From a virus, in IMG/VR virus record IMGVR_UViG_3300025322_000532, positions 1 through 52,689 of that record: 52,689 nucleotides of DNA; one strand, given 5' to 3'. This document shows positions 40,433 through 48,054 of the stretch, piece after piece; position 1 is the first letter of the stretch, and every line of letters starts with the position of its first letter. Made by a program: the position numbers and the translations under genes. The notes under the pieces are model-generated. The model worked only from the letters and a program-made list of their open reading frames with translations, had not been told where the DNA came from and made no database searches.

Positions 40433-40554
40433 TCTTCACACAGTTTCTATGTGCCATCGGACTGCATCGATGGTTCCAAGATACCTTGGATCATCAGGTT
40501 TGCTTGAGATGTGTCAAATGGCGCAAGCACAAAGGGCCGCGTGATCTGCTTTAA
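40429..40554 (+). CDS. 41-aa zinc-finger micro-protein, DUF1660-like
   Basis: Starts in an ATGA overlap with the protease. LCAIGLHRWF ... HQVCLRCVKW gives the C-x-x-x-x-H and CxxC pattern of DUF1660-like phage proteins. Last plus-strand gene before the terminator hairpin. Confidence 0.68.
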   Translation: MIFTQFLCAIGLHRWFQDTLDHQVCLRCVKWRKHKGPRDLL

Positions 40555-40557
40555 ACC

Positions 40558-40589
40558 GAACGGCCCGGGACGCCGCTCCCAGGCCGTTC
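40558..40589. terminator. bidirectional hairpin between convergent operons
   Basis: GAACGGCC and GGCCGTTC (8 bp) continue, after a C/A mismatch, with GGGA/TCCC around a 6-nt loop. It lies four bases past the last plus-strand stop and 25 bases before the minus-strand stop. There is no strong T-run on either side, so termination efficiency is uncertain. Confidence 0.72.
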
Positions 40590-40614
40590 TCCCAGAGGAG
40601 GAGGAAGACCGCGC

Positions 40615-40914
40615 TTACTTGAGCTTGTTCAGGCCCAGCCTGCCCAGCAAGATTTCGTAGACCGCCCGAGCCGAACCCATGACCGCCACCGCGGCCGCCA
40701 GCAGATTCGTGGCGAACTCCAGCGGATCCTCCGAGAACCCGATGTCGGGCTTCATCCAGATCCCCGCCATCACGACCGCCACGACGAACACCAGAATCTT
40801 CGCGTAGTTGCTCGGGACTTCGAACCCCAGCCGTCCCGCCACGAATTTCAGGACTGCCGTGATGACCGAGGCCGCGATGCCGATGAGCGCCAGTTGTCCA
40901 GGATCAAGTTCCAT
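40615..40914 (-). CDS. holin-like membrane protein
   Basis: 99 aa with three hydrophobic segments (LALIGIAASVITAVLKFVAG, AKILVFVVAVVMAGIWM, FATNLLAAAVAVMGSARAVY) and a basic C-terminus, the usual class I holin layout. Last gene of the lysis module, next to a transglycosylase. Confidence 0.75.
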   Translation of the reverse strand: MELDPGQLALIGIAASVITAVLKFVAGRLGFEVPSNYAKILVFVVAVVMAGIWMKPDIGFSEDPLEFATNLLAAAVAVMGSARAVYEILLGRLGLNKLK

Positions 40915-40932
40915 GTGCTTTTTCTCCTATTC

Positions 40933-41586
40933 CTATTCCATTCGGATGGGATGTCCCCAAGTCAAGCGTAAGAAGATTCGACGCAGCTCCTCCTCCTGTT
41001 TATACCACTGACCTAAACCCCACCGATACCCCAACGTCGCGAGCCAATCCCCTACACGGTCGGGAGTGATAGCTTCTCCGGTAAGCCGCATCCGGAAGAC
41101 CGGCACCCAATACCCAATGATCCGATCGGCATACGCGTACCCACCATAGCGGCCGCAGCGCCCAGCGTCAAGTCCTACGAACCCGCAGTTGTAGGCTCCG
41201 AGTGCCCGGCGCAGATTACCGTCGGTTTGCCGAAGGGTGGCCGAAAACATCCGCATCCCAATGTAGATATTGAACTCCGGACGTTTGAGTTGGTCCACAG
41301 TCCCTGTCCAGCTCCTAGGAATCACTTGCATTAGTCCAATCGAGTTCCAATCATCCTCTCCCTCCAGATAGGGAAACCCTTGGCTCTCCTGAGCGATCAC
41401 GCCGAGGACCCAAGCCGGATCGAGTTCGGGAAAATAGGAATGCCAGCGCTCGACGAGCGGCAGCCATTGAATGACGTTCCGAATCAGCCATTCGGGAGGG
41501 GCTTTCTCTTGGGCTGGTGATTGTAGAGGGGCGAGCACCGCGCTGAACGCCAGCAGTAGGCGGGGTGCCCAGCGAGCTAGGAGCAG
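40933..41586 (-). CDS. lytic transglycosylase, probable CTG start
   Basis: The SLT/goose-lysozyme-like domain includes AWVLGVIAQESQGFPY (catalytic Glu), NSIGLMQVIPRSW and LGAYNCGFVGLDAGRC. No ATG lies in a good place; an in-frame GTG at 41538 would omit half of a signal peptide. A CTG at 41586, seven bases after GGAGG (41598-41594), yields LLARWAPRLLLAFSAVLA plus a signal peptidase-like site, so I place the start there with moderate confidence. The enzyme would cleave peptidoglycan outside the membrane. Confidence 0.78.
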   Translation of the reverse strand: MLLARWAPRLLLAFSAVLAPLQSPAQEKAPPEWLIRNVIQWLPLVERWHSYFPELDPAWVLGVIAQESQGFPYLEGEDDWNSIGLMQVIPRSWTGTVDQLKRPEFNIYIGMRMFSATLRQTDGNLRRALGAYNCGFVGLDAGRCGRYGGYAYADRIIGYWVPVFRMRLTGEAITPDRVGDWLATLGYRWGLGQWYKQEEELRRIFLRLTWGHPIRME

Positions 41587-41607
41587 CTCGCGGCCTCCAA
41601 ACGCTGA

Positions 41608-41724
41608 TCATGGTCTCTCAAACGCGCCTCCGAACAACATCTCATTGATCATTAGCAGGATCACGATCACTAGACCGAACGCGCCTAGCACGAATCCGAC
41701 GGGCAGCAACCATTCGCCTTTCAC
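41608..41724 (-). CDS. 38-aa single-span membrane protein
   Basis: GTG start inside a GTGA overlap with the LCP gene's stop. MKGEWLLPVGFVLGAFGLVI then VILLMINEMLFGG spans the membrane once. It lies between LCP and transglycosylase genes, so a lysis or holin accessory role is likely. Confidence 0.68.
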   Translation of the reverse strand: MKGEWLLPVGFVLGAFGLVIVILLMINEMLFGGAFERP

Positions 41725-42653
41725 GGATCGGCCTCGCAGATCTGATCAAACACACAGTCATTCATCCAGAGTTCCAGATCAAAGACCGGGACCATGCCCC
41801 GGATTTCCAAGGGAGTATCCCCGCGCTGGATATAGGGTTCCTCCAGCTGGACGAATCGTATGGTTTGCTCAGTCTTCTTCACTCGATAGGCGAGTTCGGC
41901 CAGGGCATAGAAGTCCCGCAGGCTGTCGAGATCTGTCTGCAAGAGCGGACCCCAGCGCGAGAGTGCCAATCCGGCCGCGGCGATTGGATCGCTCGTGACG
42001 TATTCGAAGCCCCGGCTCCAGATCGCATTCAGGACCCGGAAGCCCCGCTGTTCGGCATCATAACTCCCGAGCTCCCAGTTCGCGTGGTTATCTCTCAGGT
42101 AGACCAGCGTCTCGGCCCCGGTCAATCGCTGTGATCCCACTGGCGCGATCCCTCCCAAGTCATCAATGAAGACCTCGAAGCGATCCATATCGGTGTAAAA
42201 GATGCCGTCGAGCGAAACCCCAAAGACCTCCCGGAAATAGAGCTGCAGGCCAGTCCACCCATCCCGGCCCCAGACCGCGAAGAGCCATTCATCCTCCAGG
42301 CCCCGGACCGGAACGTAGAGATTGCGCGGGAACTGGATGACCGAGATATTCAGGGGATCGGTCTCTAAGACGGAAATCAGAACGATGACATCGGTCTTGT
42401 TGCCCCATCCGGTGTTGGCCCGGTGCGCCCGGTAGTCTCCGCCCAGGATCAGCCAGTTCGTGCGGTCTATGACCGGCTCGTTGAAGACTGGATCCCGCTG
42501 AACGGTAAATGGGGTCGGATAGCTAGGAAGCGTTGGAAGAGGGATCAGTGTCGGGCGCGGGATCGGACTAGGTTCTATCGTCGGGGTCTCTGTCCCCGGT
42601 TCGCAGGCGACAGAAAAGGCGAGCAATACGCACATAGAAACGGTCAGCCTCAT
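41721..42653 (-). CDS. LytR-CpsA-Psr (LCP) family lipoprotein
   Basis: 310 aa. Signal peptide and lipobox-like LLAFSVAC, then a Pro/Thr-rich linker (TETPTIEPSPIPRPTLIPLP), then an LCP domain: NWLILGGDYRAHR, GNKTDVIVLISVL, ISVIQFPRNLYVPV, IDDLGGIAPVGSQRLTGAETLVYLRDNHANW and YDAEQRGFRVLNAI with the conserved Asp/Arg residues. LCP enzymes attach undecaprenyl-linked polymers to peptidoglycan. In a phage lysis cluster this is unexpected. It may alter cell-wall glycopolymers during infection. Confidence 0.85.
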   Translation of the reverse strand: MRLTVSMCVLLAFSVACEPGTETPTIEPSPIPRPTLIPLPTLPSYPTPFTVQRDPVFNEPVIDRTNWLILGGDYRAHRANTGWGNKTDVIVLISVLETDPLNISVIQFPRNLYVPVRGLEDEWLFAVWGRDGWTGLQLYFREVFGVSLDGIFYTDMDRFEVFIDDLGGIAPVGSQRLTGAETLVYLRDNHANWELGSYDAEQRGFRVLNAIWSRGFEYVTSDPIAAAGLALSRWGPLLQTDLDSLRDFYALAELAYRVKKTEQTIRFVQLEEPYIQRGDTPLEIRGMVPVFDLELWMNDCVFDQICEADP

Positions 42654-42654
42654 A

Positions 42655-42945
42655 TTATTGATTTCGTTTGAATGATGATACTAAGAAGGCGATCGCAGGT
42701 CCGATGATGGCACCGATGGCACCAATCGCTTTATCCCAAGTCCGAAGGCTCTTCACCGTGTCCTCGAAACCATCCATTCGATCTCGTTGAGCAATCTGCC
42801 GTTCGTCCAGCCTGGCGATGATGACGGCACTCTCCGTTACCTTGGTCTTGATGTGATTGACTTCCTGTTTTACTTCTCCGATCGCAGAGAGAATCTTAAC
42901 TTCTTGAGCTTCGAGTCGTTGGGTGATTACGTCATTATCGGCCAT
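42655..42945 (-). CDS. XhlA-like holin component
   Basis: 96 aa: an amphipathic N-terminal coiled coil (ITQRLEAQEVKILSAIGEVK), then SLRTWDKAIGAIGAIIGPAIAFLVSSF, one C-terminal membrane helix. This matches the XhlA/hemolysin layout known from PBSX and Gram-positive phages. It lies two bases upstream of the LCP gene. Confidence 0.78.
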   Translation of the reverse strand: MADNDVITQRLEAQEVKILSAIGEVKQEVNHIKTKVTESAVIIARLDERQIAQRDRMDGFEDTVKSLRTWDKAIGAIGAIIGPAIAFLVSSFKRNQ

Positions 42946-43015
42946 CAGGATGGGTCCGCCTCAGGCTGGGGCTACGCTAACACAGGTTGAGGGAGGCTGA
43001 CAAGTAGGCCCGAAG

Positions 43016-43774
43016 TCATGGAGCCAGATTCCAGCCGTGGGAGACCGCTTCCCGCTCCAAGATCCCGACTCGCTGCTCGAGCGTGGGCGGTGCCGGGGTC
43101 AGGCCAAGGAAGCCTCGGAACTGATCCTCGGTCGCGTTGACCACGTTGTAATCCATGCTCTCCGATTGGGCACCCAACGGCTTGCCGCCCGACGTCCACT
43201 GCCAGAGCGCCCAGTCGGTCCAGCCCTTCGCGAGCGTGGCCGGTTTCTTAGGGGTTTCCGGCTGCTGCGAAATGTCGATCCCGCCCCGCGGCATCGTGAC
43301 GATGTATTCCGCTTCCCAGAGCGGATAGGTGTTCTCCCATCCAGCCGCCACGGTCCACCACCAGGAGGCCGAGTAGACCAAGACTTTGCGCTGCAGGACG
43401 GCGGCCACTCGATCAAGCCAGATCTTCGCCTGAGCCTGGATCGCGGCCTTTGTCAGCCCATGATCCAATTCGACATCCAGGACCGCCAGATCGACCGGAC
43501 CGCAGCGGGCCAGGAAATGATCCGCTTCTCGGATCGGGTTCTTGTTGGCCGGCCACAGGACATGATAGGCCCCGAAGATCATCCCATTATCTCGAGCCTG
43601 CTTCTGGCCATTGTGGTAGAAGTCAAGAGAGCGCCCGACCGATGAACCATCTTCCGCAAGCCCGATCGTGCAGCGGGCAATGATCCCGCAGAAACCCGCG
43701 GCTTTGATCTTCACGGCATCAATCATGCCTTGATACCGGCTCGTATCTACGAGGGCGGCTCTCATATCGGGCAT
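43016..43774 (-). CDS. GH25 lysozyme endolysin
   Basis: 252 aa. VDTSRYQGMIDAVKIKAAG, GAYHVLWPA, DLAVLDVELDHG with the DxE catalytic pair, KVLVYSASWWW and ALWQWTSGG are GH25 motifs. It cleaves the MurNAc-GlcNAc bond. The C-terminus (LEQRVGILEREAVSHGW) is a short coil rather than a known wall-binding domain. No signal peptide, so holin-dependent. Confidence 0.9.
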   Translation of the reverse strand: MPDMRAALVDTSRYQGMIDAVKIKAAGFCGIIARCTIGLAEDGSSVGRSLDFYHNGQKQARDNGMIFGAYHVLWPANKNPIREADHFLARCGPVDLAVLDVELDHGLTKAAIQAQAKIWLDRVAAVLQRKVLVYSASWWWTVAAGWENTYPLWEAEYIVTMPRGGIDISQQPETPKKPATLAKGWTDWALWQWTSGGKPLGAQSESMDYNVVNATEDQFRGFLGLTPAPPTLEQRVGILEREAVSHGWNLAP

Positions 43775-44412
43775 AATCCGATCAATGAAAACAGACTGGA
43801 ATTGCCAAACTCACAAAATCCGCCGCCAGCACTGATCGTGATCGATGTGATCGGATCCGCCGTATTAATCCAACGACCTCCACCCTGGCGTACTCCGATG
43901 AGATTCGATGATTCGCTCGGACCAAACTGGAAGTCCCAGGATTTCCAAGTAACCGGTCGACGCGCGTTGATTCCTTCGAACAGCGCATAGTTATAGAGAT
44001 TGACTTCACATCCGGTATGGTGATTCTCGGGTCCAGAATGTCCGATCCGGATTGCGGCTACCGAACTGGTACTGGCAACGATGGCATCCGTATCAGTTCC
44101 TCCGCCATCTCGGAGATGTCCGATATTATAGGATAGATAATTCGTTCCAGTATCTCCATTGAATGTCATCAGCATCGCGCAGCCGAGATCGGGATTCGTA
44201 GAGTGAACAGACATCCATAGCCATAGATGTAGAAAGTTCTGATCGATGGCGCTGAAAGTAACCTCACTCTCGCCTTCTGCTGTTTGAATGAACTGAGAAC
44301 AAGCAATGGCTCCGGCCGTCCCATGTTCCAACGTCTCCAGCCGCTCAATTCGGCGCTGGGCATCCCGGAGTTTGCCTGCCATTTCCTGAAGCGCCCGATC
44401 AGCCGGTAACAC
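43762..44412 (-). CDS. putative receptor-binding or minor tail protein
   Basis: 216 aa: a short N-terminal coiled coil (QEMAGKLRDAQRRIERLETL) followed by a beta-rich, Gly/Ser/Asn-rich domain (LMTFNGDTGTNYLSYNIGHL, SITISAGGGFCEFGNSS), as in trimeric tail-tip proteins. It is AT-richer than neighbours and lies between the Gp37-like gene and the endolysin. Role inferred from position. Confidence 0.65.
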   Translation of the reverse strand: MLPADRALQEMAGKLRDAQRRIERLETLEHGTAGAIACSQFIQTAEGESEVTFSAIDQNFLHLWLWMSVHSTNPDLGCAMLMTFNGDTGTNYLSYNIGHLRDGGGTDTDAIVASTSSVAAIRIGHSGPENHHTGCEVNLYNYALFEGINARRPVTWKSWDFQFGPSESSNLIGVRQGGGRWINTADPITSITISAGGGFCEFGNSSLFSLIGLCPI

Positions 44413-45526
44413 GATCCACCTCCGTGATGATGCTCAAGGTTTCCTCGCCATCCGAATTCAGAGTCACCTGGACATTGCGGATGGTTAAATCGAACTGCCG
44501 ATTGCGGTACTTGGCCGTCACTTTGTCACCGAAACCCCAATCAATCCCGTAGCGAGACTGCGGCCGATCCAAGAGCTCGGCCCGGAACTCAATCACCGGC
44601 CGTTCTTTTTGGAGCCGTTCGAAGGCCCGGTTAGCCACTCCCAAGGTTGTCTCCTCTTCTCGGGCATCCTGGAACGTTTCTCGCCGGGCCCAGATCGAGC
44701 GGGCGTTGCGGAAGAGATCCTTTTCGGGATCAATAACCCGATCAGTGCCCTGTCCCTGGCCGCCACCGTAGACATAATTCCATTCGTCGCGCCAGTCCTC
44801 CCTAAGAAAAGGATCCGTCAGGTTTCCGGCCTCCTGGCTGAAGATCAGAGGATTGAGACCCGCGGTCGCCGTCCGATCCACGCCTCGGACATTGACCCAG
44901 GTCCGGAACGCAAACGTCCCCGCCCCGGTCGGTTCCATATCGAAGTAGAGCGGGGTCCCATGCTCATGGGAGGACTCGGCGACTTCCTGCAGGACATCCA
45001 GAACATTCCGCCAGGCGAAGCTGCGGGTCACGGTCGGAGCATCGGCGAGGTCTCCCATGACTTCGAAATGGCTGCTCGGGAACGCCCGCGGGCGCCCGGC
45101 CTCGTCCAAGGGTGCCAGCGATCCCATGTTTTCCCGGACGATGGCTTTGATCAGATCGTCGGCCTCGTCGGTCTTTTCGGCTTGGGCGGTCGTGGCATTG
45201 AACGCGATGACCCGGCGCAGGAGCAATCCCATCTGGTCCTCGCCCCCAATCCTCAGCCGGTCATTCCCGGCCCCGGCCTCGAACCAATCCCAGTAGCGGC
45301 AGAAGCCGACCATCTCCAGACGTTCCTCCCCGCCCTCGGGTTTGCGCCAGAATTCGATCATCCGATCCACATCCGGCAGATCGTCGGCGCCCTCGGGGGA
45401 CATCACGATCATGAACCATCCGACGTTGTTCAGGAATCGCCCGTACTGGATGCTCTCCCAGGTCTCCAGCTCCCGCAGGTAGACCCCATCATGGGTACGA
45501 ACGACTATCCGGTGTTCTGCGCCCAT
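44399..45526 (-). CDS. siphovirus Gp37-like tail protein
   Basis: 375 aa. HRIVVRTHDGVYLRELETWESI, GFCRYWDWFEAGAGNDRLRIGG, DDLIKAIVRENMG and FGDKVTAKYRNRQFDLTIRNV fit the ReqiPepy6 Gp37-like family, tail-tip proteins comparable to gp27/Tal hubs. It follows the distal tail gene and overlaps it by 22 bases. Confidence 0.82.
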   Translation of the reverse strand: MGAEHRIVVRTHDGVYLRELETWESIQYGRFLNNVGWFMIVMSPEGADDLPDVDRMIEFWRKPEGGEERLEMVGFCRYWDWFEAGAGNDRLRIGGEDQMGLLLRRVIAFNATTAQAEKTDEADDLIKAIVRENMGSLAPLDEAGRPRAFPSSHFEVMGDLADAPTVTRSFAWRNVLDVLQEVAESSHEHGTPLYFDMEPTGAGTFAFRTWVNVRGVDRTATAGLNPLIFSQEAGNLTDPFLREDWRDEWNYVYGGGQGQGTDRVIDPEKDLFRNARSIWARRETFQDAREEETTLGVANRAFERLQKERPVIEFRAELLDRPQSRYGIDWGFGDKVTAKYRNRQFDLTIRNVQVTLNSDGEETLSIITEVDRVTG

Positions 45527-48054
45527 GCGATGTCGTCAAAGCTCCAGTGGCGAATATCCCAGCGCAGACTGATTTCGGTTGCGCCCGTCGTATCGACCGC
45601 GAAGAAGGCGATCCGGTTGTCGCCCGGGAGGAGCTTGAAACCCCCGACATCGGAGTCCCGCAGGATGCCGGAAGCGACGTTGCCCCGGAAGTCGCTGATC
45701 ACCTTGTGCATTCCTGCTCGTAGATCGATCATGACTCGCTCGCCTGCCTGAGCGATCAGATCCATCCGGATCACATGGCCGGTGGTTTGGTTCTCAAGCC
45801 AGAGTAGCCGAGCCGGTCCGAGGACCTCCAAGACCGCGCCATTCGAAGCCCGGCCGCGGTTTGTAACGGTCTGGATGGCGGAAGCTAGGCTCGCGACTCC
45901 GCTGATCTCATGGCCGAGATAGATGTCATCATCCAGAAGCAGGATGCCGTGGACCTCGTTCGTCGGGCCGGGGAGCTCCAGATCCAGATGGGAGAAGCTG
46001 GTCCCATTCCAAGAGGCCGCAAACGTGGCGAATTCTGCACCCGTGACTTGATCGAAATCACCTCCAAAGACGACTCGATTCTTGTGGCTGACTTTGATAT
46101 TGCGGACGACCCCCGAAACACCGCCGATGATGCCGTCTCCCTGTCGGCCGAGCGGCAGCCAGTCCTGCCGGGTGTAGACCGCGACGGCATCGGCATCCGA
46201 AACCCCGATGTGGGTGAAGAAGCCCCCGGCATAGAACTTCCCATCGGGCGAGAGATCCGATCTCCGCACGTCGTTGGAGGTCGCGCCGTCGTCCCCCGGC
46301 TCATCGAAAGTGTTGGCCGTGAAGTTGTAGGTCGCGACTCCCCGCAGATCGCCAGCGATCCCACCAGTCGCCCGGTCAAATAGACCGGTAATGAATGGGA
46401 TCTCGCCATCCAAGTCGATCGTGATCCCCCGGACCCGGCCTCCACCAGCGGAGAGATTCAGGCCTGGGCCCGTGCCCATCGCCAGGAACGTATTGGTGTC
46501 CGGATTCCAGCGAGTGATTAAGTTGAGCGCGGTGCCACCGCCGAAGGTATTGGCGAATCCGCCGCCGAAGTAGACGTTCCCATCCTTGTCTACCGCGACC
46601 GCCAGCGCCAGGTCATCCAAGCCCGGACCGGATCCCATGCTGCTCCAGGTATCCGTCGTCGGGTTGTAGCGGGCGACGTTGTTCCGGGCTACGGCCGCGA
46701 TGTTGTCAAAGTCGCCGGCGAGGAAGACCGTGCCATCCGGGCCGATGGCGACCTGATAGGCGACCCCATCGTCTAGCCCGCCTCCAGCCGATTCCCAGAC
46801 CGAGCCATTCCAGCGCGCAATTCCGCGGGTACTGGCTACCCCGCCGACGGCCGTGAAGGCCCCGACCATGTAGATGTCACCGTTTGGATGGACTGCGAAG
46901 TCACGGACTTCCCCGTTGGCACCCGTACCTAACGCCTGCCACTCGCCGTCGATCCGGGCGATCAGGGCATTGGAGTTTGGGATCTGCTGATTGGCCGTCA
47001 GTTGCAGGACATCCTGGCTATCGGAAATCCAGTAGGGCCGGACCGCCAGCATCCGGACTCCGAAGGAGTTGTGATAGGGGAACCGTAAATCACCGTCGAA
47101 CTCCAGCCCCGATTCGTAATGGGCGAAGACCTCCAGCGAATCTGGGCCATCCAAATAGCGGAGCAGGAACGGCTGCGCGCCGTGTGATCGATCGGGCTTG
47201 ATCAGATTTTCCAGCCGCTCCCGAAGCAGATGCAGCTCCCGAAGCGAGGCCGGAGTACAGACCGCGCTCTGAGGGTCCTTACGCGCCCAGAAGACCATCT
47301 GCAAGACCCGATCCTGCGCCCGGAAGCTCTGGACCTCCGAGCCGTCCTGGGCGCCGAGGCGCTGGATATTGAGCAGCACCGGGGCCATCCCCAGCCCCGA
47401 GGCCTGCGTGACATAGACCCCGACATCCGCGAGTTCGATCTGGCGAGGTCTCCCAGCCGGCCGGAATCGATCGGATCTTGTGCTGGTCGATTCATGCTTG
47501 GTCCCGGTCCAGCGGAAGTACCGGTCGCCCGCGTGCCGCGGCAGATCATCCTCCAGATCCCCATCGCAGTAGCTGGAGACGTAGTGCTTGGCCTCGATCT
47601 GGAAGCCGTCTGCATAGAAGTTCACGTCCTGGATCGATCCAACGGTCTCCACATACAGCCGCAGATCTGCCGAGACCGCGCCCCCGGTCCGGCCCAGGAC
47701 CTCCAGCCGGGTCCAATGCCGGTCATCGACCGTCACCCGCTCGCTGACGAATTCGATCCCGTTCGTCGCATCCCTAAGTCTAGCCCGGACGGTTCCGGTC
47801 CCCCGAGCGTAGAGGCTCCCGGCGTAAGGCTGGTTGGAGATCGCGGGATTGACGGAGAAGTAAACCCCTTCCAACAGCCCCGACCCGTTCGTGTTGACGA
47901 GTAGGCTCGCTAAACCCCACCGTGCTCGGGTGAGCGTTCGGCTGATTGAGGAGCCCGATGCCGTGTACCCGGTCGTATTGACGGTCAACCTGGGATTGGT
48001 GACCAGATTGGTCGTCGCGTCCGGCTCGTAGATTTCGAGCTTGGAGCTTCCCAT
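45505..48054 (-). CDS. distal tail protein with inserted beta-propeller
   Basis: 849 aa in four parts: an N-terminal jelly-roll-like domain (NLVTNPRLTVNTTGYT, LRLYVETVGSIQDVNFYADG); a Dit-type segment (VLQMVFWARKDPQ, ENLIKPDRSHGAQPFLLRYL, FGVRMLAVRPYW); a beta-propeller of kelch-like blades (residues about 365-690: GDIYMVGAFTAVGGV, GTVFLAGDFDNIAAV, GNVYFGGGFANTFGG); and a C-terminal Dit galectin-like half (VLEVLGPARLLWLENQTTGH, GDNRIAFFAVD). The propeller therefore interrupts the Dit fold and likely binds the host surface. Confidence 0.8.
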   Translation of the reverse strand: MGSSKLEIYEPDATTNLVTNPRLTVNTTGYTASGSSISRTLTRARWGLASLLVNTNGSGLLEGVYFSVNPAISNQPYAGSLYARGTGTVRARLRDATNGIEFVSERVTVDDRHWTRLEVLGRTGGAVSADLRLYVETVGSIQDVNFYADGFQIEAKHYVSSYCDGDLEDDLPRHAGDRYFRWTGTKHESTSTRSDRFRPAGRPRQIELADVGVYVTQASGLGMAPVLLNIQRLGAQDGSEVQSFRAQDRVLQMVFWARKDPQSAVCTPASLRELHLLRERLENLIKPDRSHGAQPFLLRYLDGPDSLEVFAHYESGLEFDGDLRFPYHNSFGVRMLAVRPYWISDSQDVLQLTANQQIPNSNALIARIDGEWQALGTGANGEVRDFAVHPNGDIYMVGAFTAVGGVASTRGIARWNGSVWESAGGGLDDGVAYQVAIGPDGTVFLAGDFDNIAAVARNNVARYNPTTDTWSSMGSGPGLDDLALAVAVDKDGNVYFGGGFANTFGGGTALNLITRWNPDTNTFLAMGTGPGLNLSAGGGRVRGITIDLDGEIPFITGLFDRATGGIAGDLRGVATYNFTANTFDEPGDDGATSNDVRRSDLSPDGKFYAGGFFTHIGVSDADAVAVYTRQDWLPLGRQGDGIIGGVSGVVRNIKVSHKNRVVFGGDFDQVTGAEFATFAASWNGTSFSHLDLELPGPTNEVHGILLLDDDIYLGHEISGVASLASAIQTVTNRGRASNGAVLEVLGPARLLWLENQTTGHVIRMDLIAQAGERVMIDLRAGMHKVISDFRGNVASGILRDSDVGGFKLLPGDNRIAFFAVDTTGATEISLRWDIRHWSFDDIAWAQNTG

